A DNA stretch of 42,967 nucleotides from Candidatus Melainabacteria bacterium RIFCSPHIGHO2_02_FULL_34_12 (GCA_001784555.1 MFRM01000026.1:66929-109895), one strand, 5' to 3'. Shown: positions 1 through 8,304, counted from the stretch's first letter. Notes: generated from the sequence alone by a model not told the origin. Numbers and translations: made by a program.

Positions 1-83
1 AACACAAAACAAGCCCAGGCAAACATTCCAAGACCAGGTCTGGTTATTAAATCATGAATTATTTCTTGCGCTGTTACTTTCAT
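1..83 (-). CDS. Partial small ORF downstream of the cbb3 oxidase genes
   Basis: An open frame begins with ATG at 83 on the minus strand and runs off the left edge of the window. The visible 27 residues start MKVTAQEIIHDL and become hydrophobic (GMFAWACFV), which fits the beginning of a small membrane protein. It lies 26 nt after the stop of the ccoO-like gene on the same strand, so it is probably the next gene of the oxidase operon, perhaps a small oxidase subunit or assembly factor. The family cannot be recognised from this fragment, and there is no strong Shine-Dalgarno. Confidence 0.45.
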   Translation of the reverse strand, partial: MKVTAQEIIHDLITRPGLGMFAWACFV

Positions 84-92
84 ATTTTTTTT

Positions 93-112
93 CTCTGCCG
101 ATTCGTTCGCTA
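93..112 (-). repeat. Degenerate GGCGA-type repeat after ccoO
   Basis: On the minus strand the stop codon of the ccoO-like gene is followed at once by GCGAACGAATCGGC. This resembles the GCGAACCGGCGA units found at 6.3, 17.8, 30.2 and 37.5 kb. The match is short and imperfect, so membership in the family is tentative. Confidence 0.3.
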
Positions 113-1072
113 GTGTCCTCCTCCTGCAACAGGTGGGGGTGCACCTTTAGTCTCTATAATCATTGCTGGTTTTTGAGAATTTAATTCTGCCGCAGAGATT
201 TTATTTTGTTCAACCCATTTTTCAGGGTCAAGGCTTTCATATTCTTTAGGATAAACTTCGTTTTCTCTTGGCAATGTTTTTAAGAACGCTACAAGATACC
301 ATCTTTGTTCCTCAGTAAGTAATTTCCCCCATTGAGGCATTCTGGTGCCTGGGACACCTTCAGTAATTCTCCAGAACCATGTAATATCATCATAATCCTT
401 ATAAAATACCCTTGAGAAGTTCGCAGGTTTTTTAGCAAGGGCTATTGCATTTGGTCCGTTCCCAAGCCCATGAGTTCCATGGCAGGTAGCACAGTTTTGC
501 TGGTAAAGTCCACGACCTGCATTTGCTGCTGCTGAACTATTTACATCAACTTTTCTTTTTTCAAGTACTTTTACAAGTTCATCCGGATGATAAATTCTTT
601 CATACTTAACCAGTCTCTTTTTACCGAGTGATTGAACGTATGCAATAAGGGCTTCCATTTCGTCATCCTTTACATAACTAAATGGAGGCATTACAGAACC
701 TGGACTGGTAGTCCTGGGATTTATAAAGTGAGCTTTATGCCAGGCATCAGGATGTTTTCCACCTTCATTACCAAGATCAGGACCTGTTCTTATAGTTCCA
801 AGAAGATTCGGCGTTTCATAGACATAATCACCAGCTTTCGGCAAAGGACCAAAATCTCTGTCCTGAGGTCTTGCAAACTGACTATGACAATAAACACAGC
901 CTTCTCTTAAATAAATTTTTCTTCCCTTTGCTTCTTTTGGAGTATATTTAACTGCAAATTCAGAAGGAATAGGCCTAAAAATCATATTAGGCAAAAGTAC
1001 TGTGGAAAATATAATCATTCCAAATGAAAGTAAAACAACAATTGCAGGAAGTAGATAATTTTTATTGCTCAT
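110..1072 (-). CDS. ccoO: cbb3-type cytochrome c oxidase diheme subunit (CcoO domain plus extra cytochrome c domain)
   Basis: Membrane-anchored cytochrome c subunit that feeds electrons to the CcoN catalytic subunit of a high-affinity cbb3 terminal oxidase. An N-terminal membrane segment (about residues 7-30) is followed by a CcoO-like domain with heme motif CVYCH at 59-63 in the typical context EGCVYCHSQFARP, and a candidate Met ligand in MPPF near 128. A second cytochrome c domain follows, with CATCH at 194-198 and Met in the MPQWG context. A usual CcoO carries one heme and is shorter (about 200-240 residues), so this 320-residue protein looks like CcoO fused to one CcoP-like heme domain. 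It lies 28 nt after ccoN on the same strand. Confidence 0.85.
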   Translation of the reverse strand: MSNKNYLLPAIVVLLSFGMIIFSTVLLPNMIFRPIPSEFAVKYTPKEAKGRKIYLREGCVYCHSQFARPQDRDFGPLPKAGDYVYETPNLLGTIRTGPDLGNEGGKHPDAWHKAHFINPRTTSPGSVMPPFSYVKDDEMEALIAYVQSLGKKRLVKYERIYHPDELVKVLEKRKVDVNSSAAANAGRGLYQQNCATCHGTHGLGNGPNAIALAKKPANFSRVFYKDYDDITWFWRITEGVPGTRMPQWGKLLTEEQRWYLVAFLKTLPRENEVYPKEYESLDPEKWVEQNKISAAELNSQKPAMIIETKGAPPPVAGGGH

Positions 1073-1100
1073 TTTTTATTCTTTTACTTTGTCCTTTCAC

Positions 1101-2486
1101 TTATACTTTTTGCGGCGGTACCATTGCTGGCTCTACATCAGGAGCATCAAGCGGTTTTACTCCACGTACAGTTTGAATAACATTTAGCAAAAATAAAATA
1201 TTTCCAAACCACATAAGCGCTCCACCAATTGCTCGTAATATCCAGTAAGGAACCATTTCAATTCCCCATTGATTAACAGGAATTCCTGCATGCCAGCCTG
1301 CTGATTGAACAAGTCCGCCAATAGTCATAGATAAAAAGAAAATAATAAATCCAATTAGCGTAAACCAGTAATGCATTCTTGCCAAACTTACACTGTAGAT
1401 CTGTTTGCCGCAAACTCTCGGAAGTATATAATAAATTGCTCCGAAATCAAAAAATGTAAATGTACCCAGAAGTGCTACGTGAGCATGTCCTACAACCCAC
1501 TGTGTAAAGTGGAGGTACCAGTTAATAGATCTGGTCGCTTGAAAAGGCCCTTGGATACATGTAATGAAATAAAAGAATGCACCAGTCAGCACAAAACGAA
1601 GCGGAAGATTATTTGCAAGCTGCCACCAGTTTCCTTTCATTGTCATAAAGAAATTTGTAAGAACGGTAATAACAGGAATAACAAGGGCAATACTAAATAC
1701 TACTGCCAATGCCTTAAGCCATTCAGGAACAGGTGACTGTAAAATATGGTGCGTTCCGGTAGGAGCATAGAAAAATGCAATGGTCCAGAAACCAAGCATT
1801 GAAAGGCTGTGACTCCATATTGGTCTGCCTGTTAATTTTGGAATCATGTAATAGGCAATTCCTACACCAAGCGTGGTAAACCACATACCTAAAATATTAT
1901 GTCCATAAAACCAGTTTACAATCCCGTCATTTAATCCATCCAGTCTGACAAAAGTTCTGTTTCCTATAAAATACACAAGCGGCATCCAGAAAAAAGCACC
2001 AAGCATATACCATAAACTTACATACAGTTTTTTAACGGTTCTTTTAAGAACGGTCATATAAAGAACAAATGACAGAGAAAGAAGTCCAATTAAAACAAGT
2101 ACATCAATAGGAACTGGATACTCAGCATATTCTCTTCCTTCAGAATATCCATTTACCAAGCAAAGTGCACCTGCAAAAATTGCAATATTCCAGACAAGAC
2201 AAACCAGATTTGCAATTTTTTCACTGAATAATTTTGTTTTTGTAAGTGTAGGAATAATATAAAGAACTATTCCGATATTTGCCATTGAAAGCCAACCAAA
2301 TGCCACGGTGTTAACGTGTGCTGGCCTAATCCTGGAAAAAGTTAACTGCGGAATTCCACTGCTTATATCCGGTGCAGTAAACTCAATTGCACCAGTTAGT
2401 CCCAGTGTCATTCCTATAACTAACCAAAAAACTGCCGTGACTATAAAATTTCTGCTTGCTGAGTTTTCCTGATCTGAAAAAAACAT
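1101..2486 (-). CDS. ccoN: cbb3-type cytochrome c oxidase subunit I
   Basis: Catalytic heme-copper subunit of the cbb3 oxidase. It reduces O2 to water in the membrane, usually at low oxygen tension. The 461-residue protein is polytopic and has the family's histidine landmarks: RPAHVNTVAFGW near residue 55 (heme b ligand), FYGHNILGMW and GTHHILQSPVP (binuclear centre region), and HFTQWVVGHAHVALLG (heme ligand region). Its length is close to the family norm of about 470. It is the first gene of the oxidase unit and is followed by the diheme subunit. The start at 2486 has only a distant purine-rich stretch upstream (AAGGGATG, about 14 nt away). Confidence 0.92.
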   Translation of the reverse strand: MFFSDQENSASRNFIVTAVFWLVIGMTLGLTGAIEFTAPDISSGIPQLTFSRIRPAHVNTVAFGWLSMANIGIVLYIIPTLTKTKLFSEKIANLVCLVWNIAIFAGALCLVNGYSEGREYAEYPVPIDVLVLIGLLSLSFVLYMTVLKRTVKKLYVSLWYMLGAFFWMPLVYFIGNRTFVRLDGLNDGIVNWFYGHNILGMWFTTLGVGIAYYMIPKLTGRPIWSHSLSMLGFWTIAFFYAPTGTHHILQSPVPEWLKALAVVFSIALVIPVITVLTNFFMTMKGNWWQLANNLPLRFVLTGAFFYFITCIQGPFQATRSINWYLHFTQWVVGHAHVALLGTFTFFDFGAIYYILPRVCGKQIYSVSLARMHYWFTLIGFIIFFLSMTIGGLVQSAGWHAGIPVNQWGIEMVPYWILRAIGGALMWFGNILFLLNVIQTVRGVKPLDAPDVEPAMVPPQKV

Positions 2487-2886
2487 TTTTTATTTAAAAC
2501 ATCCCTTCAAGAAATTCTTTAAAGTACAAGATAATTGTATTAAAGATTAAGAAAAATCAAGCGTAAATCAAAAATTTCTTTATGTATATATTTGGCAAGG
2601 GAGAGGAAAGAACTCAGCAAATATGTAAAGTTTCAAGGATTGTATTAATAAATAATTCTTATGTTTTATTGAAATTTCTTTTTAGTACGGAACACTCTTG
2701 GAACAAATGTATTATCAAAAATAAAAAAATAATTTTTATTTATTATCTCAAATTGTTTTTGATAATCTACACAGCAATTAAATTTACTAGGAACTAAGAG
2801 TTCTAATTTGCGACATGAACAAAAGTAGAAATCAGATCTCGTCTTATAAAAAAATCTAACAGCAAAATAAAAAATAAATAAAATAC
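2487..2886. other. AT-rich intergenic region between ccoN and the methyltransferase gene
   Basis: About 400 bp separate the divergent starts of ccoN and the methyltransferase gene. The region must hold promoters for both directions. A possible TACAAT -10 for ccoN lies near 2535, but its -35 spacing is poor. No convincing gene, RNA, FNR box or long repeat was found. A 71-codon open frame inside it is low complexity and has no start signals. Confidence 0.5.
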
Positions 2887-4215
2887 ATGCTCAAACCCAA
2901 AATACATGAGCAAAGGATACCTATTTCTTTGCTTAAAGATGATTTATTAAAAATAGTTAATAAAGCTGATATTAAAGCTGAAGAATTTGAAGAAAATGAA
3001 TTCTTATATACAAGCAGTTATTTGCTAAGTGATACATGGCGTAAAAATCCAGCCAAAGATAGGACATTGGCACGTTCCTGGGGACATCCAATGCATACTA
3101 TGGCCTCCCGCTCTGGCTCATTTCCTCCGGCATTAGCTGATTATTTCATAAATAATTTTTCAAAAGTAGGTGATTTAGTTTTAGATCCATATTCAGGCAA
3201 AGGTACAGCACCATACCAAGCATGTCTTTTAGATCGAGTAGGGTTTGGGGTAGATATAACACCTGAAGCATATGTGTTAACCGGAGCAAAAGTTCACACC
3301 ATAAAACATGAAGAAGCTATTGAATATTTAAAATCAATCAGGTTTGATATATCCAGAACAAATATAAAAGATGTACATCCTGATGTAAAAGTATTTTTTT
3401 CAATAAAAACTCTGGCACAGATTTTAGTAATAAAAGAAAGACTCCTGGATGATCTTGGATTTGAAACAAAAATAAATTATATAAGTGGAAATATTTTTCA
3501 TTATGCAAAAACAAAGACAGAACAGCTTGCACAGTACTGGCTTGGAATAATTACCGGTATTCTTCATGGCTCATCCAGTTACAGCCTGAGTCTGCCATGC
3601 TCACATTCATTTTCAATGGCACCTAACTATACAAAGAATTATGCAAAAAAACATAATCTAAAAAAACCAGAGAGAAATGTAATTCAGTGCATGATTGAAA
3701 GATCTTTTTATCTGCAAAGCGCAGGAATTGCACGAATATCCGGAAAAGCATATTTAGGAAAAGCACAGGAGCTTCCAAAAAGCTGGGAAGAAAAGTTTGA
3801 TTTAATAGTTACTTCTCCGCCATATTTCACAGCTCAAAGCTATGCATGGGATAACTGGCTTCGTGAATGGCTTTTAGGATTTGATTTTAAAGATGTAAGA
3901 AAACAAACCACACAAACAGCCAGCTATGAAAAATATTCACTGGCAATGTATGAGTTTTTAAAAGAAGCTTACAGAGTTTTAAAGCCCGGAAAAAGAGCAT
4001 TTGTAATAGTAGGTGATGTAAATAAAAGATCTGGCGAAGAAAAAGTAATAATAAGGACAAGCAATGTAATAGTAAAAGAAGCTCAAAAGACAGGTTTCGA
4101 AATTGATTTAATTATTAACGATGATATCCCTCCGACTAAACGCTATAACTCATCCTTCTTAAATACCAATCAGGGACTACAAATCGACAGAATAGTTTGT
4201 TTGAGGAAGGAATAA
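2887..4215 (+). CDS. DNA methyltransferase, N4-cytosine/N6-adenine type (TSPPY motif), no restriction partner visible
   Basis: SAM-dependent DNA-modifying enzyme. The SAM-binding motif is DPYSGKGT at residues 100-107, followed by GFGVDITPEA. The catalytic motif TSPPY is at 309-313, in the context FDLIVTSPPYF, and the SPPY form favours N4-cytosine methylation. About 200 residues with no obvious motif lie between them and may recognise the target. The C-terminal part has the usual late methyltransferase pattern, EAYRVLKPGKRAFVIVGD. No endonuclease gene is adjacent. The next genes form a toxin-antitoxin pair, so this looks like an accessory island. The ATG at 2887 has no clear ribosome binding site, and the target sequence cannot be inferred. 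Confidence 0.8.
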   Translation: MLKPKIHEQRIPISLLKDDLLKIVNKADIKAEEFEENEFLYTSSYLLSDTWRKNPAKDRTLARSWGHPMHTMASRSGSFPPALADYFINNFSKVGDLVLDPYSGKGTAPYQACLLDRVGFGVDITPEAYVLTGAKVHTIKHEEAIEYLKSIRFDISRTNIKDVHPDVKVFFSIKTLAQILVIKERLLDDLGFETKINYISGNIFHYAKTKTEQLAQYWLGIITGILHGSSSYSLSLPCSHSFSMAPNYTKNYAKKHNLKKPERNVIQCMIERSFYLQSAGIARISGKAYLGKAQELPKSWEEKFDLIVTSPPYFTAQSYAWDNWLREWLLGFDFKDVRKQTTQTASYEKYSLAMYEFLKEAYRVLKPGKRAFVIVGDVNKRSGEEKVIIRTSNVIVKEAQKTGFEIDLIINDDIPPTKRYNSSFLNTNQGLQIDRIVCLRKE

Positions 4216-4242
4216 GCAAGTTTAAGCTTTCTTAACTTCTGG

Positions 4243-4279
4243 TGGTATAATGATACCAAAATGCTACCATTATGGTAGC
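4243..4279 (+). promoter_or_regulatory. Promoter and twin palindromic operators of the vapBC-like pair
   Basis: A TATAAT -10 box lies at 4246-4251. It is embedded in a palindrome at 4243-4258 (TGGTAT, 4-nt spacer, ATACCA). A second perfect palindrome, GCTACCAT-T-ATGGTAGC, lies at 4263-4279 near the expected transcription start. The half-sites share TACCA/TGGTA. Ribbon-helix-helix antitoxins typically autorepress through such paired palindromes, so this is the likely operator. No good -35 is visible. Confidence 0.7.
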
Positions 4280-4297
4280 GTGCTTAGGAGAACAAAG

Positions 4298-4552
4298 ATG
4301 GCAAACATAAACATAAGAAACTTACCGGATAAGACATATAAAAAAATTAGAAAAATGGCCAATAAAAGTAAAAGGTCCATTAATAATGAGGTGGTTTACA
4401 TTCTTAATGATGTCCTTCAGGAAAAAGAAATAAAAGAAAAAAACAATGGTGTGGATATTTTAAGTGAAGTTCTTAAAATTAGAAACAAACTTAAAGGTCG
4501 TAGATTCCCTGACTCTGTGAAGTTAATTAGACAAATGAGAGATGAGGAATAA
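4298..4552 (+). CDS. Ribbon-helix-helix antitoxin (FitA/VapB-like)
   Basis: Antitoxin and DNA-binding autorepressor for the PIN toxin that follows. The N-terminus, MANINIRNLPDKTYKKIRK, is the typical ribbon-helix-helix beta strand plus helix of FitA/Arc-type antitoxins. The C-terminal half is charged and would wrap around the toxin. The start at 4298 is chosen because AGGAG lies at 4286-4290, 7 nt upstream. The longer in-frame start at 4250 would lie inside the -10 box. It ends 5 nt before the toxin start, so the two are co-translated. Confidence 0.82.
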   Translation: MANINIRNLPDKTYKKIRKMANKSKRSINNEVVYILNDVLQEKEIKEKNNGVDILSEVLKIRNKLKGRRFPDSVKLIRQMRDEE

Positions 4553-4557
4553 GCTGA

Positions 4558-4977
4558 TTGGAAGAAAATATAAAACCAATATACGTGATTGACTGCAATA
4601 TAATAGTGAAGTGGTTTATACCCGAAAAAGACTCAGATGTTATAACTAAGCTTTTAGAAAAAGCAATTAATAAAGAATTTGATTTGTATTCACCAGCAAT
4701 AATATTATTGGAATTTGCAAATGTCTTAACCAAGTATTGCAGAAGAAACTTACTAACGGAAAGTGAATGTACCAGAGCTTTTATAACACTTACAAAAATG
4801 ATTAAAGAAAAAACAATAAATATTATCCCATTGGACACTGAAAAAGTAGAAGTTTTATCGCTGGCACTAGAATCTAAACTAAGCTACTATGATGCAGAAT
4901 ATTTATATCTGTCAAGAAAGTTAAAAGCTAGCTTAATTACATATGACAAAACTCTAAAAAAGTTTACAGATAGATAG
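4558..4977 (+). CDS. vapC: PIN-domain toxin (VapC-like RNase)
   Basis: Probable Mg-dependent RNase toxin of a type II toxin-antitoxin system. The 139 residues carry the PIN acidic set: D12 in YVIDCN, E52 in LLEFAN, D112 in YYDAEYL and D130 in LITYDK. The order and spacing are those of VapC, so the toxin is probably active. Translation is taken from the TTG at 4558, because GAGGAA at 4544-4549 lies upstream at suitable spacing and the pair is nearly contiguous. Real targets (often tRNA or rRNA in this family) cannot be predicted. Confidence 0.82.
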   Translation: MEENIKPIYVIDCNIIVKWFIPEKDSDVITKLLEKAINKEFDLYSPAIILLEFANVLTKYCRRNLLTESECTRAFITLTKMIKEKTINIIPLDTEKVEVLSLALESKLSYYDAEYLYLSRKLKASLITYDKTLKKFTDR

Positions 4978-5036
4978 AATTGTTTGTTTGAGAAAAAAGT
5001 GACTCATATTACAAGATTAGAATTTTCTAATATTTA

Positions 5037-5064
5037 TTGAAATTACAAAACTAAGCTGTAAAAT
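5037..5064 (+). promoter_or_regulatory. Sigma70-like promoter, probably leaderless
   Basis: TTGAAA (5037-5042) and TAAAAT (5059-5064) are separated by 16 nt. The expected transcription start is only a few nt before the ATG at 5074, and no Shine-Dalgarno is present. Confidence 0.5.
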
Positions 5065-5073
5065 AAAACCACT

Positions 5074-5769
5074 ATGCAAATAGAAAGAATATTTTATAGT
5101 CCTCAGGATCCTTTAGGTGGAGCTTCAAGTTCTAGCAATAGGCCTAATAAACCTATACCATTTGCTCCTGAAGTATCTTTTTTCTGTGAAACAAGCACTG
5201 GAGAAAAAAGAACATTTAATGCTTCATTAACTGCAGTTGTCAGTTTCCTTCAGGAATTAGTCCCTCTTGTACAAAATCCAAAAAATAGTTTTTCAATATA
5301 TGTAACTGATGATGTAAGAAAAACTTTTGAAGAATTAATGAATCTCAGGCAAGACTCACCTGGAGTAACTCGTATCAATGATCCTGATACTCCAAAGTTA
5401 TCTAGTATGAGCTTATGTGCATTTGACAATGACCCTGGTAAATCTACATTTATTATAGTGCTTGACAGGAGTAATCTAAGAAGTATTCCTGAAGCTTGTG
5501 CCACTCTAGCTCTTGAGTTGGCGAAGATTATCATAAATTACGAACATAGAATTGCTTTTAGAACTGTTGCTGAAATCACACCTATTCCTGAATATGACTT
5601 ATACATAAGAGCTTATACAAAGTGTTTCACGGTATTGAATTTATTATTAGAATCATCCAGAGGAAAAATTAACCTTGAACTATTTACAAGTGAATTAGCA
5701 AAGGTAATTCAAAGAGAAAAATTTGAATTAGCGCGATGGATTAGAGTTAAACAAGCCGCTGAAAGTTAG
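5074..5769 (+). CDS. Hypothetical protein, 231 residues
   Basis: No family is recognised. There is no signal peptide or membrane segment. The first 30 residues are Pro/Ser/Asn rich (GGASSSSNRPNKPIP) and probably disordered. An alpha/beta-looking middle part follows (SFSIYVTDDVRKTFEEL, then STFIIVLDR). Helical segments with many hydrophobics come next (ACATLALELAKIIINYEH and YTKCFTVLNLLLE). It has its own promoter, runs opposite to acs and stops 17 nt from the acs stop. It sits beside the methyltransferase and toxin-antitoxin genes, so it may belong to an accessory block, but no function can be assigned. Confidence 0.7.
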   Translation: MQIERIFYSPQDPLGGASSSSNRPNKPIPFAPEVSFFCETSTGEKRTFNASLTAVVSFLQELVPLVQNPKNSFSIYVTDDVRKTFEELMNLRQDSPGVTRINDPDTPKLSSMSLCAFDNDPGKSTFIIVLDRSNLRSIPEACATLALELAKIIINYEHRIAFRTVAEITPIPEYDLYIRAYTKCFTVLNLLLESSRGKINLELFTSELAKVIQREKFELARWIRVKQAAES

Positions 5770-5786
5770 AAGTTAATTTAGTAATA

Positions 5787-7799
5787 TTATTCATTTGTTC
5801 TCAGCTTCTCTAAAACACTTGCATCTTCAAGTGTCGTAGTATCTCCAGAGGTAGTTTTTCCACTTGCTATATCACGCAAGAGTCTTCTCATAATTTTTCC
5901 TGATCTGGTTTTCGGAAGAGTTTCAGTAAATCGTATCTGATCAGGCTTAGCTATCGGACCAATAGCTTTGGCTACGTAGTTTTTAAGATCCTCAACAATC
6001 CCGCTCGGGGCTGCTTCGTCGCTATCACTCCTCGCAGTGACATCATTTTTCAACACAACAAAGGCACAAATCGCATTGCCTTTTATTTCATGCGGATATC
6101 CGACCACTGCTGCTTCAGCAACAAGAGGGTAATTTACAAGACACGATTCAACTTCCATAGTACTTAAAAGATGTCCTGAAACTTTTAAAACATCATCTAC
6201 TCTTCCAAGCAGCCAGAAATAATTATCCTTATCAACTCGTGCACCATCACCGGTAAAATACACTGCTTCTCTCTTCGCCGGTTCGCCGGCTCGCCCCATC
6301 GCCGGTTCGTTCTTAAATCTTGACCAGTAGGTTTCTTTATACCTCACATCATCACCATAAATAGTTCTAATCATAGATGGCCATGGTTTTTTTATAACTA
6401 AAAAACCATCCTCTTCAGGCTTAGTTTTATTTCCTTTTTCATCCACCACTTCTGCAAAAATTCCAGGCAGAGGAAAAGTTGCTGAGCCAGCTTTTATAGC
6501 TGTAATCCCCGGAAGAGGTGAGATTAAAATTCCTCCAGTTTCAGTCTGCCACCAGGTATCAACTATAGGACACTTTTCTTTTCCAATATTTGAATGATAC
6601 CAGAGCCATGCTTTTGGATTTATAGGTTCACCTACTGTTCCAAGAAGCCTGAGACTAGTAAGTTTGTATTTTTTTATCCACTCGTCCCCGGCTTTCATAA
6701 ATGCACGGATAGCTGTCGGTGCAGTGTAAAAAATATTTACTTTATTTTCATCTATGATTTTCCAGAATATTCCCCAGTCAGGATAATTTGGCGCACCTTC
6801 ATATAAAAGAACCGTAGCTCCGCAGCTTAAAGGTCCGTACACCACATAAGTATGTCCTGTAATCCATCCAATATCTGCCGTACACCAGTAAACATCACTG
6901 TCTTTAATATCAAAAACCCATTTAGTAGTCAATGTAGCCCAGAGAATATAACCAGCTGTGGTATGAAGAATCCCTTTTGGTTTACCGGTGGTACCTGATG
7001 TATAAAGGATAAAGAGAGGATGCTCTGAATCAAGTTTTTCTGCATCATTTTTCTCAGATGAAGAAGAAAGCAACTCATGATACCAAAGGTCTCTACGATC
7101 TTTCATTTCAATTTTATTTTTTGTTCTTTGAACCACTATTACTTTCTCAACAGAATTGCATTTTTTTAGCGCTTCATCTACATTATTTTTCAAAGGAACA
7201 ATTTCTCCCCTGCGATAGCCGCCATCAGATGTAATTACTATCTTTGCTTTTGCATCATTAATTCTGCTTAGGATTGCTTCTTTACTGAAGCCGCCAAATA
7301 CCACACTATGAACTGCTCCAATTCTTGTACATGCCAGCATTGAAACTACTGCCTCAGGAATTAAAGGCATATAAATTACAATTCGATCAGATTCTTTAAC
7401 ACCCAGGCTCAAAAGTACATTACTAAACTTACAAACTTCTCTATGTAACTCACCATATGTAATTTTTCTTTTATCACCATTTTCACCTATCCATATAAGT
7501 GCAGTTTTATTAGCTCTTTCCTTAAGATGCCTGTCCAGGCAGTTATAAGAAACGTTAGTTTTGCCATGGGTAAACCATTTACTAAAAGGTTCATTCCACT
7601 GGTAGACTTTATCCCATTTTTTAAACCAATGAATGTTTTTTTCTGCAAGTTCTGACCAAAAACCCTCAAAATCAGTTTCTGCCTTTGATTTTAATCTTTC
7701 GTATTCTTTTTTATTTAGATTCGCTTGACTTACAAAATCTTCAGATGGACTAAATGTCCTTTTTTCTACTAAGACTGATGTGATATTTTCTTGGGTCAT
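5787..7799 (-). CDS. acs: Acetyl-CoA synthetase with two repeat-derived insertions
   Basis: AMP-forming ligase that makes acetyl-CoA from acetate, ATP and CoA through acetyl-adenylate. The 670-residue sequence has the P-loop-like [28 protein letters not shown] and the C-terminal [14 protein letters not shown], whose Lys is the catalytic and usually acetylatable residue. Two stretches look foreign: about residues 497-510 ([15 protein letters not shown], a GGCGA repeat) just before YFTGDGA, and about 587-602 ([15 protein letters not shown], a truncated copy of the 93-bp palindrome). Both lie in surface-type segments away from the catalytic motifs. It begins 7 nt after the BrnA-like antitoxin gene, so the three genes are probably one transcript. 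Confidence 0.95.
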   Translation of the reverse strand: MTQENITSVLVEKRTFSPSEDFVSQANLNKKEYERLKSKAETDFEGFWSELAEKNIHWFKKWDKVYQWNEPFSKWFTHGKTNVSYNCLDRHLKERANKTALIWIGENGDKRKITYGELHREVCKFSNVLLSLGVKESDRIVIYMPLIPEAVVSMLACTRIGAVHSVVFGGFSKEAILSRINDAKAKIVITSDGGYRRGEIVPLKNNVDEALKKCNSVEKVIVVQRTKNKIEMKDRRDLWYHELLSSSSEKNDAEKLDSEHPLFILYTSGTTGKPKGILHTTAGYILWATLTTKWVFDIKDSDVYWCTADIGWITGHTYVVYGPLSCGATVLLYEGAPNYPDWGIFWKIIDENKVNIFYTAPTAIRAFMKAGDEWIKKYKLTSLRLLGTVGEPINPKAWLWYHSNIGKEKCPIVDTWWQTETGGILISPLPGITAIKAGSATFPLPGIFAEVVDEKGNKTKPEEDGFLVIKKPWPSMIRTIYGDDVRYKETYWSRFKNEPAMGRAGEPAKREAVYFTGDGARVDKDNYFWLLGRVDDVLKVSGHLLSTMEVESCLVNYPLVAEAAVVGYPHEIKGNAICAFVVLKNDVTARSDSDEAAPSGIVEDLKNYVAKAIGPIAKPDQIRFTETLPKTRSGKIMRRLLRDIASGKTTSGDTTTLEDASVLEKLRTNE
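5996..6041 (-). repeat. Truncated copy of the 93-bp palindromic element inside acs
   Basis: On the minus strand the copy reads GTCACTGCGAGGAG, continues through GAAGCAGCCCCGAGCGGG, and stops just past the palindrome centre. It matches the left half and centre of the 93-bp copies in rsmG and the CoA-transferase. It is read in the same frame as those (V-T-A-R versus V-I-A-R). The right half is missing. Confidence 0.75.
6271..6311 (-). repeat. GGCGA-type repeat inside acs
   Basis: On the minus strand this is a run of GCGA units: GAACCGGCGATGGGGCGA followed by GCCGGCGAACCGGCGA. It is in frame and adds about 14-17 residues before YFTGDGA compared with the usual acetyl-CoA synthetase sequence. Confidence 0.7.
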
Positions 7800-7806
7800 G
7801 TAGAAG

Positions 7807-8007
7807 TTATCTTCTTCTATCTGTCATTTTTAGATGCTTCATGAGTCTTTTTTCTTCTCTGTCTACAACAGGATCATAAAGCTTTTCGCATAGTTTTAAG
7901 CTCAGGTCATGTGTTTCCCAAAATTTCCGCTCTGCATCTTCTGATTTAAATCTTCTTGGGATTTCATCTAAAGATTTAATAGTTATCATTTTTTTTCTTT
8001 TTTTCAT
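7807..8007 (-). CDS. BrnA/CopG-like antitoxin
   Basis: Small 66-residue protein, probable antitoxin of a BrnTA-like pair. The visible pattern [20 protein letters not shown] followed by WETHDLS resembles CopG-type antitoxins of the BrnA neighbourhood, although the usual C-terminal ribbon-helix-helix is short here. Its start overlaps the toxin stop by 4 nt (ATGA), the classic coupled arrangement. In BrnTA systems the toxin gene also comes first. The acs gene follows 7 nt later. A start at the internal Met7 is possible, but the overlap favours 8007. Confidence 0.65.
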   Translation of the reverse strand: MKKRKKMITIKSLDEIPRRFKSEDAERKFWETHDLSLKLCEKLYDPVVDREEKRLMKHLKMTDRRR

Positions 8008-8267
8008 TTTCTTCTATAATATCTTTTATTATTCCTGGTCATATTTCTTACACTTATTACTCTTATTATACCTCCGGCTTTACGTTGGTAAACGACAAAC
8101 AAATAACGACCACTACCAGTCCTAGCATACATTTCATATCTATTAAAATAAGTTCTTAAAGTTTTCTTTTTTCGATCATAAAATGCAGACTCAACCTCTT
8201 CCAAGCTAGCTCTTATGCTAACTTTAGGTTCATTTCCATCATCCCATTCAAATTCATGGTAAAACAT
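8004..8267 (-). CDS. BrnT-like toxin (DUF497 family)
   Basis: Probable ribonuclease-type toxin. From Met25 of the longest open frame the protein starts MFYHEFEWDDGNEPK, matching the FEWD start of BrnT. It keeps the late pattern RYLFVVYQRKAGGIIRVISV plus RNMTRNNKRYY, equivalent to the BrnT IRIISAR...R..Y end. The start at 8267 is preferred because a TAATAT box lies 8 nt upstream, with TTCACA 17 nt further. The longest frame would begin 7 bp from the divergent rsmG start and leave no promoter space. It precedes its antitoxin with a 4-nt overlap. Confidence 0.7.
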   Translation of the reverse strand: MFYHEFEWDDGNEPKVSIRASLEEVESAFYDRKKKTLRTYFNRYEMYARTGSGRYLFVVYQRKAGGIIRVISVRNMTRNNKRYYRRK

Positions 8268-8275
8268 CTGAAAAC

Positions 8276-8304
8276 ATATTAGAACATGGGAAAATATTTG
8301 TGAA
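8276..8304 (-). promoter_or_regulatory. Promoter of the BrnTA-like/acs transcript
   Basis: On the minus strand TTCACA (8299-8304) and TAATAT (8276-8281) are 17 nt apart. The ATG at 8267 follows the -10 by 8 nt, which again suggests a leaderless message. Confidence 0.45.

Noticed and set aside
2525-2580. Possible FNR box (TTGAT-N4-ATCAA) upstream of ccoN
   Set aside because: Only repeated TTGATT half-sites in the same direction are present. The inverted half is missing.
2582-2797. A 71-codon open frame in the gap between ccoN and the methyltransferase gene
   Set aside because: Its translation is low-complexity (Lys/Ile/Tyr runs typical of AT-rich noncoding DNA), there is no ribosome binding site, and no family is recognisable.
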